Assembly: GCA_001796865.1 (NCBI GenBank)
Contig: MGNQ01000004.1
Span: 42,611 to 54,191, forward strand
DNA length: 11,581 nucleotides
Direction: 5' to 3'
Origin: Chloroflexi bacterium RBG_16_56_11
GTDB lineage: Bacteria; Chloroflexota; Dehalococcoidia; Dehalococcoidales; RBG-16-60-22
Part shown: positions 1 to 5,939 of the stretch, piece by piece
How the letters are laid out: each line of letters opens with the position of its first letter
Position numbering within the stretch: the first letter of the stretch is position 1
Made by a program: the position numbers and the translations under genes
The notes under the pieces: model-generated
Told to the model about the DNA's origin: nothing
Database searches by the model: none
What the model saw: only the letters and a program-made list of their open reading frames with translations

Positions 1-274
1 CGAAGTGGACGGCGTGCCCCTGCTTGGCCAGTTCCGCCTCCAGTTCCGGCTGGAACCGCTGGCCGGCCATGAAACCGTACTGGTGGGGCACCACCACCAT
101 CTTGATGCCGCTTTTCGCCCACAGCTGGGCGGCCATTTTGGCTGTATCGCCTCTTGTCGAAGCGATGACGATTTTCTTGATGCCACGCGCCTTCGCCCGC
201 TCCAGGGCCAGCTTCAGCGTCGTTTCCGTGTTATTGATGCCCGGCTCTTCGAAATAGACGATTTTCTCTTCCAA
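1..274 (-). CDS. Pyruvate kinase C-terminal-domain-like protein, partial (3' end beyond left edge)
   Basis: The first 91 residues of a minus-strand protein are visible. They begin MEEKIVYFEEPG, followed by NNTETTL (residues 14-20), a beta strand IKKIVIAST (32-40) with RGDTA after it, and a second strand MVVVPHQYGF (59-68). This alternating helix/strand pattern with IVIASTRGDTA matches stand-alone proteins related to the pyruvate kinase alpha/beta (C-terminal) domain. That domain lacks the catalytic barrel, so pyruvate kinase activity is not implied; the role is unknown, possibly small-ligand binding. The start is TTG at 274-272, chosen because an AAGGAGG ribosome-binding site sits a few bases upstream and no better in-frame ATG exists. 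It lies 47 bases downstream of tRNA-Asn on the same strand with no terminator between, so it may share that transcript. Confidence 0.72.
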   Translation of the reverse strand, partial: MEEKIVYFEEPGINNTETTLKLALERAKARGIKKIVIASTRGDTAKMAAQLWAKSGIKMVVVPHQYGFMAGQRFQPELEAELAKQGHAVHF

Positions 275-321
275 TGTAGCCCTCCTTGTTGGAAAAATGT
301 ATTAGAGAAATTATCAGTGAC

Positions 322-396
322 TGGCTCCCCGACTAGGATTCGAACCTAGAACCTAGCGGTTAACAGCCGCCCGCTCTACCGTTGAGCTATCGGGGA
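322..396 (-). tRNA. tRNA-Asn (GTT)
   Basis: Complete cloverleaf on the minus strand. The acceptor arms TCCCCGA (396-390) and TCGGGGA (332-326) pair over seven bases. The anticodon stem GGCGG/CCGCT encloses the loop CTGTTAA with anticodon GTT. The T arm contains GGTTCGAATCC. Discriminator G is at 325 and an encoded CCA at 324-322. It reads Asn codons AAC/AAU. Confidence 0.95.
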
Positions 397-417
397 ATGC
401 GAAAAACAATACTAATA

Positions 418-446
418 ATTATCGCCCTTTCCCAATTTGAAGTCAA
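418..446 (-). promoter_or_regulatory. Sigma-70-type promoter for tRNA-Asn
   Basis: On the minus strand, TTGACT (446-441) and GATAAT (423-418) are separated by exactly 17 bases; each matches the consensus at 5 of 6 positions. Transcription would start near 411, about 15 bases before the tRNA 5' end at 396. Confidence 0.65.
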
Positions 447-455
447 GCTAATCAC

Positions 456-485
456 TTGCCGCTGCTCACGGAAAAAGGTTATCAT
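456..485 (+). promoter_or_regulatory. Possible promoter for the rhomboid gene
   Basis: TTGCCG (456-461) and TATCAT (480-485) are spaced by 18 bases. The -10 is a 5/6 match and the -35 a 4/6 match. It lies about 60 bases before the rhomboid start and close to the divergent tRNA-Asn promoter. Tentative. Confidence 0.35.
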
Positions 486-545
486 ACATATAGGTGATAG
501 GGCTTATCTATTGGCGAACTTTCGTCATATTCGAGGAGAACAACC

Positions 546-1190
546 TTGCCTTTAAGTGACCGCGACTATATGAAACAGCCTTCTCCGTCTCCGCGCCGCA
601 ACTGGAGAATGGCCGACCTAGGCGTTTCCAATCTCGGCCCGGTCTGGATACTCATCATCGTCAACCTTCTTGTATTTATCGTCACTACATACTCAGATAG
701 CGCTTTTTTCAACCTGGCTTTAAACGCTCGACTTCTTCCCGACAAGCCCTGGACTCTGGTGACCGCCATGTTTGTTCACTCCGGCGTCTGGCATATCGTG
801 TTCAACATGATTGCCCTCTATTTCTTCGGCCGGACGCTAGTCTCGCTGGTGGGGCGGGGAAGGTTCCTGCTGACCTATTTCGCCGGCGGCATTGTCGGTA
901 ACGTCGTTTTCCTATTGTTCAACCTATCGTCGTTTAACCTGCTGGTAGGTGCGTCAGGGGCGGTCTATGCCATTGCCGGGGCGCTCGTCGTCATGATACC
1001 CAATATGAGGATAGCCCTCTGGGGCATCATCCCCATGCCCCTCTGGGTCTTCGTCATCGTTTTCCTGGTGCTGCTCTCGGTGCCGCCTTTCGTCAGTACC
1101 AGCATCGCCTGGCAGGCCCACCTCGGCGGTATCGCCGCCGGCCTCATCGCCGGCTACTTCTTCCGGCGAAGGGCACGCTGGATATTTTAA
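546..1190 (+). CDS. Rhomboid family intramembrane serine protease
   Basis: A 214-residue, highly hydrophobic protein with about six membrane segments, the usual size for a compact bacterial rhomboid. The family signatures are present: HSGVWHIVFNM (His78, His83, Asn87) in the second helix, GASGAVY with the nucleophile Ser137, and AWQAHLGG with the catalytic His192. Rhomboids cleave other membrane proteins within or near their transmembrane segment using this Ser-His dyad; the substrate here cannot be told. The N-terminal 25 residues are polar and cytoplasmic, and the C-terminus FFRRRARW is positively charged. I chose TTG at 546 because GAGGAGA lies about seven bases upstream; the in-frame ATG at 570 has no ribosome-binding site. 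It appears monocistronic, with tRNA-Thr starting 101 bases downstream. Confidence 0.92.
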   Translation: MPLSDRDYMKQPSPSPRRNWRMADLGVSNLGPVWILIIVNLLVFIVTTYSDSAFFNLALNARLLPDKPWTLVTAMFVHSGVWHIVFNMIALYFFGRTLVSLVGRGRFLLTYFAGGIVGNVVFLLFNLSSFNLLVGASGAVYAIAGALVVMIPNMRIALWGIIPMPLWVFVIVFLVLLSVPPFVSTSIAWQAHLGGIAAGLIAGYFFRRRARWIF

Positions 1191-1249
1191 TGACGATAAA
1201 ATCCCCGGCCCGCTCATGTGAGCCTGTCGGACCGTGATTAATAGCGTTA

Positions 1250-1278
1250 TTGCATTTTTCGTGCGTATCTGATAAACT
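1250..1278 (+). promoter_or_regulatory. Promoter for the tRNA-Thr/tRNA-Tyr transcript
   Basis: TTGCAT (1250-1255), a 17-base spacer, then TAAACT (1273-1278) preceded by TGA, which gives an extended -10 (TGnTAAACT). The predicted start near 1285 lies a few bases before tRNA-Thr at 1292. Confidence 0.5.
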
Positions 1279-1291
1279 GTCTATTCGTATT

Positions 1292-1364
1292 GCCCGAGTA
1301 GCGCAATGGTAGCGCAACCGATTTGTAATCGGTAGGTTGACGGGTTCGAATCCCTCCTCGGGCT
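1292..1364 (+). tRNA. tRNA-Thr (TGT)
   Basis: The acceptor arms GCCCGAG (1292-1298) and CTCGGGC (1357-1363) pair fully. The anticodon stem ACCGA/TCGGT flanks TTTGTAA, anticodon TGT (reads ACA and related Thr codons). The T arm has GGGTTCGAATCCC. Discriminator is T1364. CCA is not encoded (GGT follows). Confidence 0.95.
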
Positions 1365-1390
1365 GGTTTGAATTGGTGGGGCCTGCGGAG

Positions 1391-1477
1391 GGAGGGGTGC
1401 CGGAGCGGCCAATCGGAGCAGACTGTAAATCTGCCGCCCTAAGGGCTACGCAAGTTCGAATCTTGCCCCCTCCACCA
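1391..1477 (+). tRNA. tRNA-Tyr (GTA)
   Basis: Class II tRNA with a long variable arm (around CCGCCCTAAGGGCTACG). The acceptor arms GGAGGGG (1391-1397) and CCCCTCC (1467-1473) pair fully. The anticodon stem GCAGA/TCTGC encloses CTGTAAA, anticodon GTA. Discriminator A1474 is followed by an encoded CCA (1475-1477). It sits 26 bases after tRNA-Thr(TGT), so the two are probably co-transcribed. Confidence 0.94.
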
Positions 1478-1503
1478 TCGTTTATTCAAACTCGTTACTA
1501 ATG

Positions 1504-1533
1504 TAGACAAATATGGGTTAAAATCTGTATAAT
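1504..1533 (+). promoter_or_regulatory. Strong promoter for tRNA-Thr(GGT)-tuf
   Basis: TAGACA (1504-1509, 5/6) and a perfect TATAAT (1528-1533) are separated by 18 bases. The predicted start near 1540 is just before the tRNA at 1543. This is the best promoter in the window and the likely entry point for the tuf-rpmG-secE-nusG cluster, in addition to read-through from 1250. Confidence 0.7.
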
Positions 1534-1542
1534 AAAACCGAC

Positions 1543-1615
1543 GCCCACATAGCTCAGTCGGTAGAGCACATTCTTGGTAAGAATGGGGTCATCGGTTCGA
1601 ATCCGATTGTGGGCT
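1543..1615 (+). tRNA. tRNA-Thr (GGT)
   Basis: The acceptor arms GCCCACA (1543-1549) and TGTGGGC (1608-1614) pair fully. The anticodon stem CATTC/GAATG encloses TTGGTAA, anticodon GGT (reads ACC/ACU). The T arm is CGGTTCGAATCCG. Discriminator T1615; no encoded CCA. It ends 20 bases before the tuf ATG, so the tRNA must be cut from the 5' end of the tuf mRNA. Confidence 0.95.
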
Positions 1616-1635
1616 CGGAATAAAGGGAGGATGAA

Positions 1636-2841
1636 ATGGCAAAACAGAAATTCGATAGGTCTAAACCGCATGTCAACGTCGGTACGATCGGTCACGTCGA
1701 CCACGGTAAGACGACGCTGACCGCGGCGATAACGCTGGTCTTATCCAAGCAAAATGCCAGGACCCAATTCCGCCCTTTCGATAGCATTGATAACGCACCG
1801 GAAGAAAAGGCCAGGGGCATGACCATCGCTATCCAGCATGTCGAATACGAGACGGAAAAGCGGCATTATGCCCATATCGACTGCCCCGGCCACGCCGACT
1901 TCATTAAAAACATGATTTCCGGCGCCGCCCAGATGGATGGCGCCATACTGGTGGTTAGCGCTCCGGACGGCCCCATGCCCCAGACCCGCGAGCACGTCCT
2001 CCTGGCACGCCAGGTACTCGTTCCTTACATCGTTGTCGCCCTGAACAAGGTCGACGCCATGGAAGATGAAGAGCTCCTCGAGCTGGTCGAGGTGGAAGTC
2101 AGGGAGTTACTGACCAAGAACGAGTTCCCCGGTGATAAAACGCCCATCGTGCGTGTCAGCGCCCTCAAAGCCCTGGAGTGCGGCTGCGGCAAGCCCGATT
2201 GTAAATGGTGCGGTCCTATCCTCAAGCTCATGGACGCCGTTGATAACTTTATACCGGTGCCCCCGCGTGCCAAGGATCAGCCCTTCCTCATGCATATCGA
2301 AGATGTTTTCAGCATCAAGGGGCGGGGCACCGTTCCCACCGGCAGGGTCGAGCGCGGCACGATTAAGGTCGGTGACGAGGTCGATATCGTCGGCCTGCAC
2401 CACGAGCCGAGGAGGGTCGTCGTTACCGGTCTGGAGATGTTTCATAAAAGCCTCGACCAGGCCGAAGCCGGCGATGCTATTGGTGCCTTGCTCCGCGGTG
2501 TTGAGCGCGAAGACATCGAACGTGGCATGGTCCTGGCGGCCCCCGGTTCCATCAAGCCCCATACCTACGCCGAGGCCCAGGTTTACGTTCTGACCAAGGA
2601 CGAAGGCGGTCGCCATACACCCTTCTTTAACGGCTATAAGCCCCAGTTCTATATCCGCACTACCGATGTCACCGGCGTTATCGAATTGCCCCAGGGCGTC
2701 GAAATGGTCATGCCCGGCGATAATATCGTCATGAAAATCAAGCTCATCTACCCCGTGGCCCTGGAGAAAGGTCTCCGTTTTGCTATTCGTGAGGGAGGCA
2801 GGACGGTCGGTGCCGGCACCATCGCCAGCATCATCGAGTAG
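1636..2841 (+). CDS. tuf: Translation elongation factor Tu
   Basis: A 401-residue GTPase that delivers aminoacyl-tRNA to the ribosome. The G motifs are all present: GHVDHGKT (residues 19-26), the switch I Thr63 in RGMT, DCPGH (82-86, with the catalytic His86), NKVD (137-140) and SALK (175-178). Domain 2 begins near PFLMHIEDVFSIKGRGTV, and domain 3 includes RHTPFFNGYKPQFY and ends REGGRTVGAG. An insertion with four cysteines (Cys182, 184, 189, 192) follows SALK; I recall similar residues in other Chloroflexota EF-Tu. Small departures from common sequences are ADFIKNMISG and TVPTGRVERG. ATG 1636 follows GGGAGG by five bases. It is two bases upstream of rpmG and probably co-transcribed with tRNA-Thr(GGT). 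Confidence 0.98.
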   Translation: MAKQKFDRSKPHVNVGTIGHVDHGKTTLTAAITLVLSKQNARTQFRPFDSIDNAPEEKARGMTIAIQHVEYETEKRHYAHIDCPGHADFIKNMISGAAQMDGAILVVSAPDGPMPQTREHVLLARQVLVPYIVVALNKVDAMEDEELLELVEVEVRELLTKNEFPGDKTPIVRVSALKALECGCGKPDCKWCGPILKLMDAVDNFIPVPPRAKDQPFLMHIEDVFSIKGRGTVPTGRVERGTIKVGDEVDIVGLHHEPRRVVVTGLEMFHKSLDQAEAGDAIGALLRGVEREDIERGMVLAAPGSIKPHTYAEAQVYVLTKDEGGRHTPFFNGYKPQFYIRTTDVTGVIELPQGVEMVMPGDNIVMKIKLIYPVALEKGLRFAIREGGRTVGAGTIASIIE

Positions 2842-2843
2842 TT

Positions 2844-3011
2844 ATGGCTAAGAAAAGCGAAGCGAGAGGTGTTATCTACCTGGCTTGCACCGTGTGCAAG
2901 GAACGCACCTATACCACCTCCAAGAACCGAAAAAACGATACGCAGCGCCTTGAGCTTAAAAAATTTTGCCCGCGCTGCCGCAAGCATACGTTGCAGCGTG
3001 AGGCCAAGTAA
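2844..3011 (+). CDS. rpmG: 50S ribosomal protein L33
   Basis: A 55-residue basic protein starting MAKKSEARGVIYLACTVC. It has the L33 zinc-ribbon pattern of two CxxC pairs (Cys15/Cys18 and Cys42/Cys45, in CPRC), so it is the zinc-binding form of L33. The length is normal for the family. ATG 2844 lies two bases after the tuf stop with only a weak GAG-type site, which suggests translational coupling to tuf. It is followed 35 bases later by secE. The tRNA-Trp often found near this point in other bacteria is absent. Confidence 0.95.
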   Translation: MAKKSEARGVIYLACTVCKERTYTTSKNRKNDTQRLELKKFCPRCRKHTLQREAK

Positions 3012-3046
3012 AATGGCGCTGCCTATCAGATAGGGATGCAAACAGG

Positions 3047-3265
3047 ATGACGCAACCGACGGTAACCAGGCGTAAAGGGTTCAGGCCCTTTAGCTACTTC
3101 GCCGAGATTATTAACGAGCTAAAAAAAGTAGTCTGGCTGACGAGAAGGGAAATCGTTTACCTGACCGGCCTCGTTCTCATCGTCACCGTCATCGCCGGTA
3201 TCATCCTCGGTGCCCTCGACTTCGGTTTTACCGAGCTCGTGAATAGGGTTTTTGCCGGTGGCTAG
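3047..3265 (+). CDS. secE: Preprotein translocase subunit SecE
   Basis: A 72-residue protein of the single-helix SecE type. The cytoplasmic amphipathic segment carries the conserved ELKKVVWLTRREIVYLT (residues 24-40), followed by one transmembrane helix of about 38-60. SecE clamps SecY in the inner-membrane translocon. ATG 3047 is preceded by AGGGA about ten bases upstream. Location between rpmG and nusG is the classic bacterial context. Known family plus clear motif makes this secure despite the small size. Confidence 0.95.
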   Translation: MTQPTVTRRKGFRPFSYFAEIINELKKVVWLTRREIVYLTGLVLIVTVIAGIILGALDFGFTELVNRVFAGG

Positions 3266-3350
3266 CGGCGTGTCCCCTGATAAGGGTTGGTGTTTCTGAT
3301 GTATCTTTCAAGCGGATTTTCCCCCGTGACTCCGGTTTGTGAGGTAGCTC

Positions 3351-3884
3351 GTGGCCGGTAATGACAAAAAATGGTATGTGATTCATACCTACTCGGGACA
3401 CGAGGAGCGCGTTAAAAAAAACCTCGAGCAGCGTATCAAGTTCGTAGACTCGGGGAATGAAATCCTCCAGGTGGTTATTCCCACCGCGGAAGAGATAGAG
3501 GTCAAGGGCGGGCGCCGGCGCACCGTAACGCGCAAAATTTTACCGGGGTATGTCCTGGTGGAAATGAAGATGGACGAGAACACGTGGTCTATCGTCCGTA
3601 ACACCCCGGGCGTCACCGGGTTTGTCGGCAGCGGCAATAACCCCACCCCCCTCGGGGAAAAGGAAGTAAGCGAGATCTTAAAACAGATGACGGCTGAGGC
3701 CCCCAAGGTCAAAGTCGGCTTCCGCAAGGGGCAGAGCGTCCGCGTTACTGACGGGCCGTTTATTGATTTTGTCGGTGTCGTGGATGAAATCAACATGGAA
3801 AAAGGTAAAGCCAAGGTGCTTCTCTCTTTATTCGGCCAGGAAACGCCGGTAGAGCTTGACTTTTTGCAGATAGATAAACTGTAA
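3351..3884 (+). CDS. nusG: Transcription termination/antitermination factor NusG
   Basis: A 177-residue protein with an N-terminal NGN domain (about residues 6-112; KWYVIHTYSGHE at the start and LPGYVLVEM near 64-72) and a C-terminal KOW domain (about 125-160; GFRKGQSVRVTDGPF through GKAKVLLSLFG). NusG binds RNA polymerase as an elongation factor and links it to Rho or to ribosomal S10. Length is standard. GTG at 3351 was chosen because GAGGT lies six bases upstream and the next residues match the family's start. There are 85 bases between secE and nusG with no clear terminator. A repeat element of about 145 bases separates nusG from rplK. Confidence 0.97.
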   Translation: MAGNDKKWYVIHTYSGHEERVKKNLEQRIKFVDSGNEILQVVIPTAEEIEVKGGRRRTVTRKILPGYVLVEMKMDENTWSIVRNTPGVTGFVGSGNNPTPLGEKEVSEILKQMTAEAPKVKVGFRKGQSVRVTDGPFIDFVGVVDEINMEKGKAKVLLSLFGQETPVELDFLQIDKL

Positions 3885-3894
3885 ATTTATTGAA

Positions 3895-3924
3895 CGTCAT
3901 TCCCGAGGAAACGGGAATCCAGGG
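3895..3924 (+). repeat. Short palindromic repeat (CGTCATTCCCG type)
   Basis: CGTCATTCCCG leads a 7-bp stem, ATTCCCG (3899-3905) with CGGGAAT (3912-3918), around an AGGAAA loop, followed by CCAGGG. This is the form of a dispersed intergenic palindrome. It starts ten bases after the nusG stop. No T-run follows, so it is not a canonical intrinsic terminator. Confidence 0.6.
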
Positions 3925-3940
3925 AAGGGGAAAAATGGTG

Positions 3941-4038
3941 GTCATTGCGAGCGTAGCGTGGTAATCCCTGCGAAGGGTTGAATATAGAGATAGAGATTGC
4001 CATGTCGTCCCGACTTCATAGGGACTCCTCGCAATGAC
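3941..4038 (+). repeat. MITE-like element with 11-bp perfect inverted termini
   Basis: GTCATTGCGAG (3941-3951) and its exact complement CTCGCAATGAC (4028-4038) bound a 98-base unit with no coding capacity. Inner parts also match imperfectly (GGTAATC near 3959, GATTGCC near 3995). A half-copy with the same head, GTCATTGCGAG, is at 10615. The element sits in the nusG-rplK gap inside the ribosomal protein cluster, ending 27 bases before the rplK ATG. It is probably non-autonomous or a folded intergenic repeat; no transposase is present. Confidence 0.7.
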
Positions 4039-4065
4039 ATCAAATCATAGTCTCGGAGAAATAAA

Positions 4066-4488
4066 ATGGCGAAAAAAGTCAAGGCTATAGTGAAATTACA
4101 GATTCCCGCCGGGCAGGCCAATCCTGCCCCGCCGGTTGGCCCGGCCCTCGGCCAGCACGGCCTTAACATCATGGCCTTTTGCAAGGAGTACAACGAGCGG
4201 ACGGCCTCGCAGGCCGGCTCTATAATCCCCGTGGAAATAACCGTTTATGAAGACCGTTCGTTTACGTTCGTCACCCGGACCCCTCCCGCCTCCGATTTGC
4301 TGAAGAAGGCCCTGAAGCTGGAAAAGGCCAGCGGACGTGCCGGCCATGATACCGCCGGGACTATCACGAAGAAACAGCTCCGTGAGATAGCCGAGGTCAA
4401 AATCAAGGACCTCAACGCTAACAGCATCGAGGCCGCCGAGAGGGTCGTCGCCGGCACCGCCCGGAGTATGGGCATAAAGGTGGAATAG
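4066..4488 (+). CDS. rplK: 50S ribosomal protein L11
   Basis: A 140-residue protein, the usual L11 length. The N-terminal domain has KLQIPAGQANPAPPVGPALG, with the flexible proline-rich thiostrepton-region signature, and GLNIMAFCKEYN. The C-terminal rRNA-binding domain includes SDLLKKALKLEKASG and ends ANSIEAAERVVAGTARSMGI. L11 forms the GTPase-associated centre with 23S rRNA and L10/L12. ATG 4066 follows CGGAG by seven bases. Four bases separate its stop from the rplA start. Confidence 0.98.
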   Translation: MAKKVKAIVKLQIPAGQANPAPPVGPALGQHGLNIMAFCKEYNERTASQAGSIIPVEITVYEDRSFTFVTRTPPASDLLKKALKLEKASGRAGHDTAGTITKKQLREIAEVKIKDLNANSIEAAERVVAGTARSMGIKVE

Positions 4489-4492
4489 AAGT

Positions 4493-5206
4493 ATGGTCAA
4501 ACACGGTAAAAAATATATCGAAGCGTCCAAAAAGGTAAATCCAGCCACTGCCTATCAACCCCAGGAAGCGGTCGGGCTCGTGAAAAAGGTAGCCCCGGCC
4601 AAGTTCGACGAGACCGTCGAGCTTCATTTGAGGATGGGTCTCGACCCGCGTAATGCCGCCCAGCAGGTGAGGGGCGTCGCGCTCCTGCCCCACGGCCTGG
4701 GTAAAAGGGTGCGCGTCCTCGTTTTTGCCCAGGGTGAGGCGGAGCGGGTGGCCCAGGGGGCCGGCGCTGATTACGTCGGTGGGGAAGACCTGATAAAAAA
4801 AATTGAAGAAGGCTGGGTCGACTTCGACACGGCTATCGCCATTCCGGAGATGATGGGCAAAGTAGGCAAGCTCGGCAAAATCCTGGGCAGGAAAGGCCTC
4901 ATGCCCAACCCCAAGTCCGGCACCGTCGTCCCCATGAATGATTTACCCCGCGTTATCGAGGACGCCCGCAAGGGCCGCGTCGAGTACAAACTGGACCGCA
5001 CCGCTATCATCCACGTGCCCCTCGGCAAGGTTAGCTTCGACGAGAAGATGCTGATGGAAAACCTTACGGCCGTCATGGAGGCGGTCGTCAAGGCCAAGCC
5101 CACCGGCGCCAAGGGGCAGTATGTCAAGAGCGCCTATATCACCACGACAATGGGTCCGGGCATCAAGCTCGACCTTTCCTCGGCGTTGGCCTTGAACGCA
5201 AGCTAG
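4493..5206 (+). CDS. rplA: 50S ribosomal protein L1
   Basis: A 237-residue protein of normal L1 length. It contains FDETVELHLRMGLDPR (N-terminal domain), domain II with RVRVLVFAQGE and GRKGLMPNPKSGTV, the best-known L1 signature, and a C-terminal AKGQYVKSAYITTTMGPG. L1 forms the mobile L1 stalk that helps release E-site tRNA. ATG 4493 is four bases after the rplK stop, so the pair is translationally linked. The -35 of the rplJL promoter begins two bases after its stop. Confidence 0.98.
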   Translation: MVKHGKKYIEASKKVNPATAYQPQEAVGLVKKVAPAKFDETVELHLRMGLDPRNAAQQVRGVALLPHGLGKRVRVLVFAQGEAERVAQGAGADYVGGEDLIKKIEEGWVDFDTAIAIPEMMGKVGKLGKILGRKGLMPNPKSGTVVPMNDLPRVIEDARKGRVEYKLDRTAIIHVPLGKVSFDEKMLMENLTAVMEAVVKAKPTGAKGQYVKSAYITTTMGPGIKLDLSSALALNAS

Positions 5207-5207
5207 G

Positions 5208-5236
5208 TTTACTACTGCGTAAAATTGTGCTAAAAT
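5208..5236 (+). promoter_or_regulatory. Promoter for rplJL with extended -10
   Basis: TTTACT (5208-5213, 4/6), a 17-base spacer, then TAAAAT (5231-5236, 5/6) preceded by TGC, giving the extended form TGnTAAAAT. Transcription would begin near 5243 and run into the L10 leader, so rplJL can be expressed apart from rplKA. Confidence 0.58.
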
Positions 5237-5260
5237 AGACTGTTAACTGAATATTGAATC

Positions 5261-5376
5261 CCGAGACAGCGGGCGTCCCGGTCTTACCGGGACTTAATCA
5301 GTGCCTGCCGAGGATGAAATGAATACCTAATCGTTCATGGTATTGGTCAAGTCCTCGTGCGGCAGGCGCGGGGACT
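5261..5376 (+). promoter_or_regulatory. L10 leader RNA (rplJL autoregulatory element)
   Basis: Untranslated leader before rplJ with the hallmarks of the L10 leader: GAGACAGCGGGC, a hairpin, CTTAAT, then CCTGCCGAGG. Visible pairings are AGCGGGC arm 5269-5274 with GCCTGC 5303-5308 (one G-U), closing an 8-bp hairpin GTCCCGGT/ACCGGGAC (5275-5282/5286-5293). The competing pairings are GCCTGCCG (5303-5310) with CGGCAGGC (5360-5367), plus GAGGA (5310-5314) with TCCTC (5352-5356). The second fold overlaps the terminator at 5349-5377, so the two exclude each other. In the described Bacillus system L10-L12 binding blocks the antiterminator and favours termination; the layout here fits that logic. Confidence 0.85.
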
Positions 5377-5384
5377 TTTGTTTT
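5349..5384 (+). terminator. Intrinsic terminator/attenuator in the rplJL leader
   Basis: AAGTCCTCGTGC (5349-5360) pairs with GCGCGGGGACTT (5366-5377) over 12 bp with two G-U pairs, around a GGCAG loop, and runs into TTTTGTTTT. It lies 30 bases before the rplJ ATG, so it must be bypassed for rplJL expression. Its 5' arm is shared with the competing L10-leader pairing. Confidence 0.82.
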
Positions 5385-5413
5385 AAGGTCCCTAGTTTTT
5401 CAGGAGGCATGAC

Positions 5414-5938
5414 ATGGCCACGGAAAAAAAGGTGAAAATCGTTGAAAAGCTCCAGGAAACATTTTCCAAAAGCCGGGTCGGCATCATCACGGACTATCGC
5501 GGCCTGACCACGTCGGAGTTGAATGAGATTCGGCGGAAGCTCCGGGAAGCGCGTGTCGAATACAGGGTCGTAAAAAACTCGCTCGCCCGCATGGCCGCAA
5601 AAAACGCCGGCCTGGAACATGCCGCCGCCACTTTCACCGGACCGGTGGCCGTCGCCCTGGGTTATGGCGAAGAGCCTCCGGTCGCCCGCATCCTGACGGA
5701 TTATATCCGCACCTCGAAGTCCACGCTCACTATCAAGGGTGGCTTCCTGCCGGGCCGCACGCTCAGCCCCAAAGATGTGGAAGCCCTGGCTAAACTGCCC
5801 TCGCGGGAAAGGCTGTTGGTCCAGGTATTGACCAGGATGAAGAGTCCTGTTTACGGGCTGGTTTACGTGCTTGCGGGACCTCTCCGCGGATTGACGGGAG
5901 TGCTGCAGGCCAGAATTAAACAAATGGAGGGAGCCTGA
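5414..5938 (+). CDS. rplJ: 50S ribosomal protein L10
   Basis: A 174-residue protein of typical L10 length. It begins with KKVKIVEKLQETFSKS and carries DYRGLTTSELNEIRRKLRE and the signature YRVVKNSLA (about residues 50-58). The C-terminal helix (LRGLTGVLQARIKQMEGA) is the L7/L12 dimer-binding part. L10 anchors the stalk to 23S rRNA and is expected to be the repressor of its own leader. ATG 5414 follows a strong AGGAGG (5402-5407) by six bases; the nearby ATG at 5409 is out of frame. One base separates its stop from rplL. Confidence 0.98.
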   Translation: MATEKKVKIVEKLQETFSKSRVGIITDYRGLTTSELNEIRRKLREARVEYRVVKNSLARMAAKNAGLEHAAATFTGPVAVALGYGEEPPVARILTDYIRTSKSTLTIKGGFLPGRTLSPKDVEALAKLPSRERLLVQVLTRMKSPVYGLVYVLAGPLRGLTGVLQARIKQMEGA

Positions 5939-5939
5939 A

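Noticed and set aside
3012..3046. tRNA-Trp between rpmG and secE, common in other bacteria
   Set aside because: The gap is only 35 bases and contains no cloverleaf.
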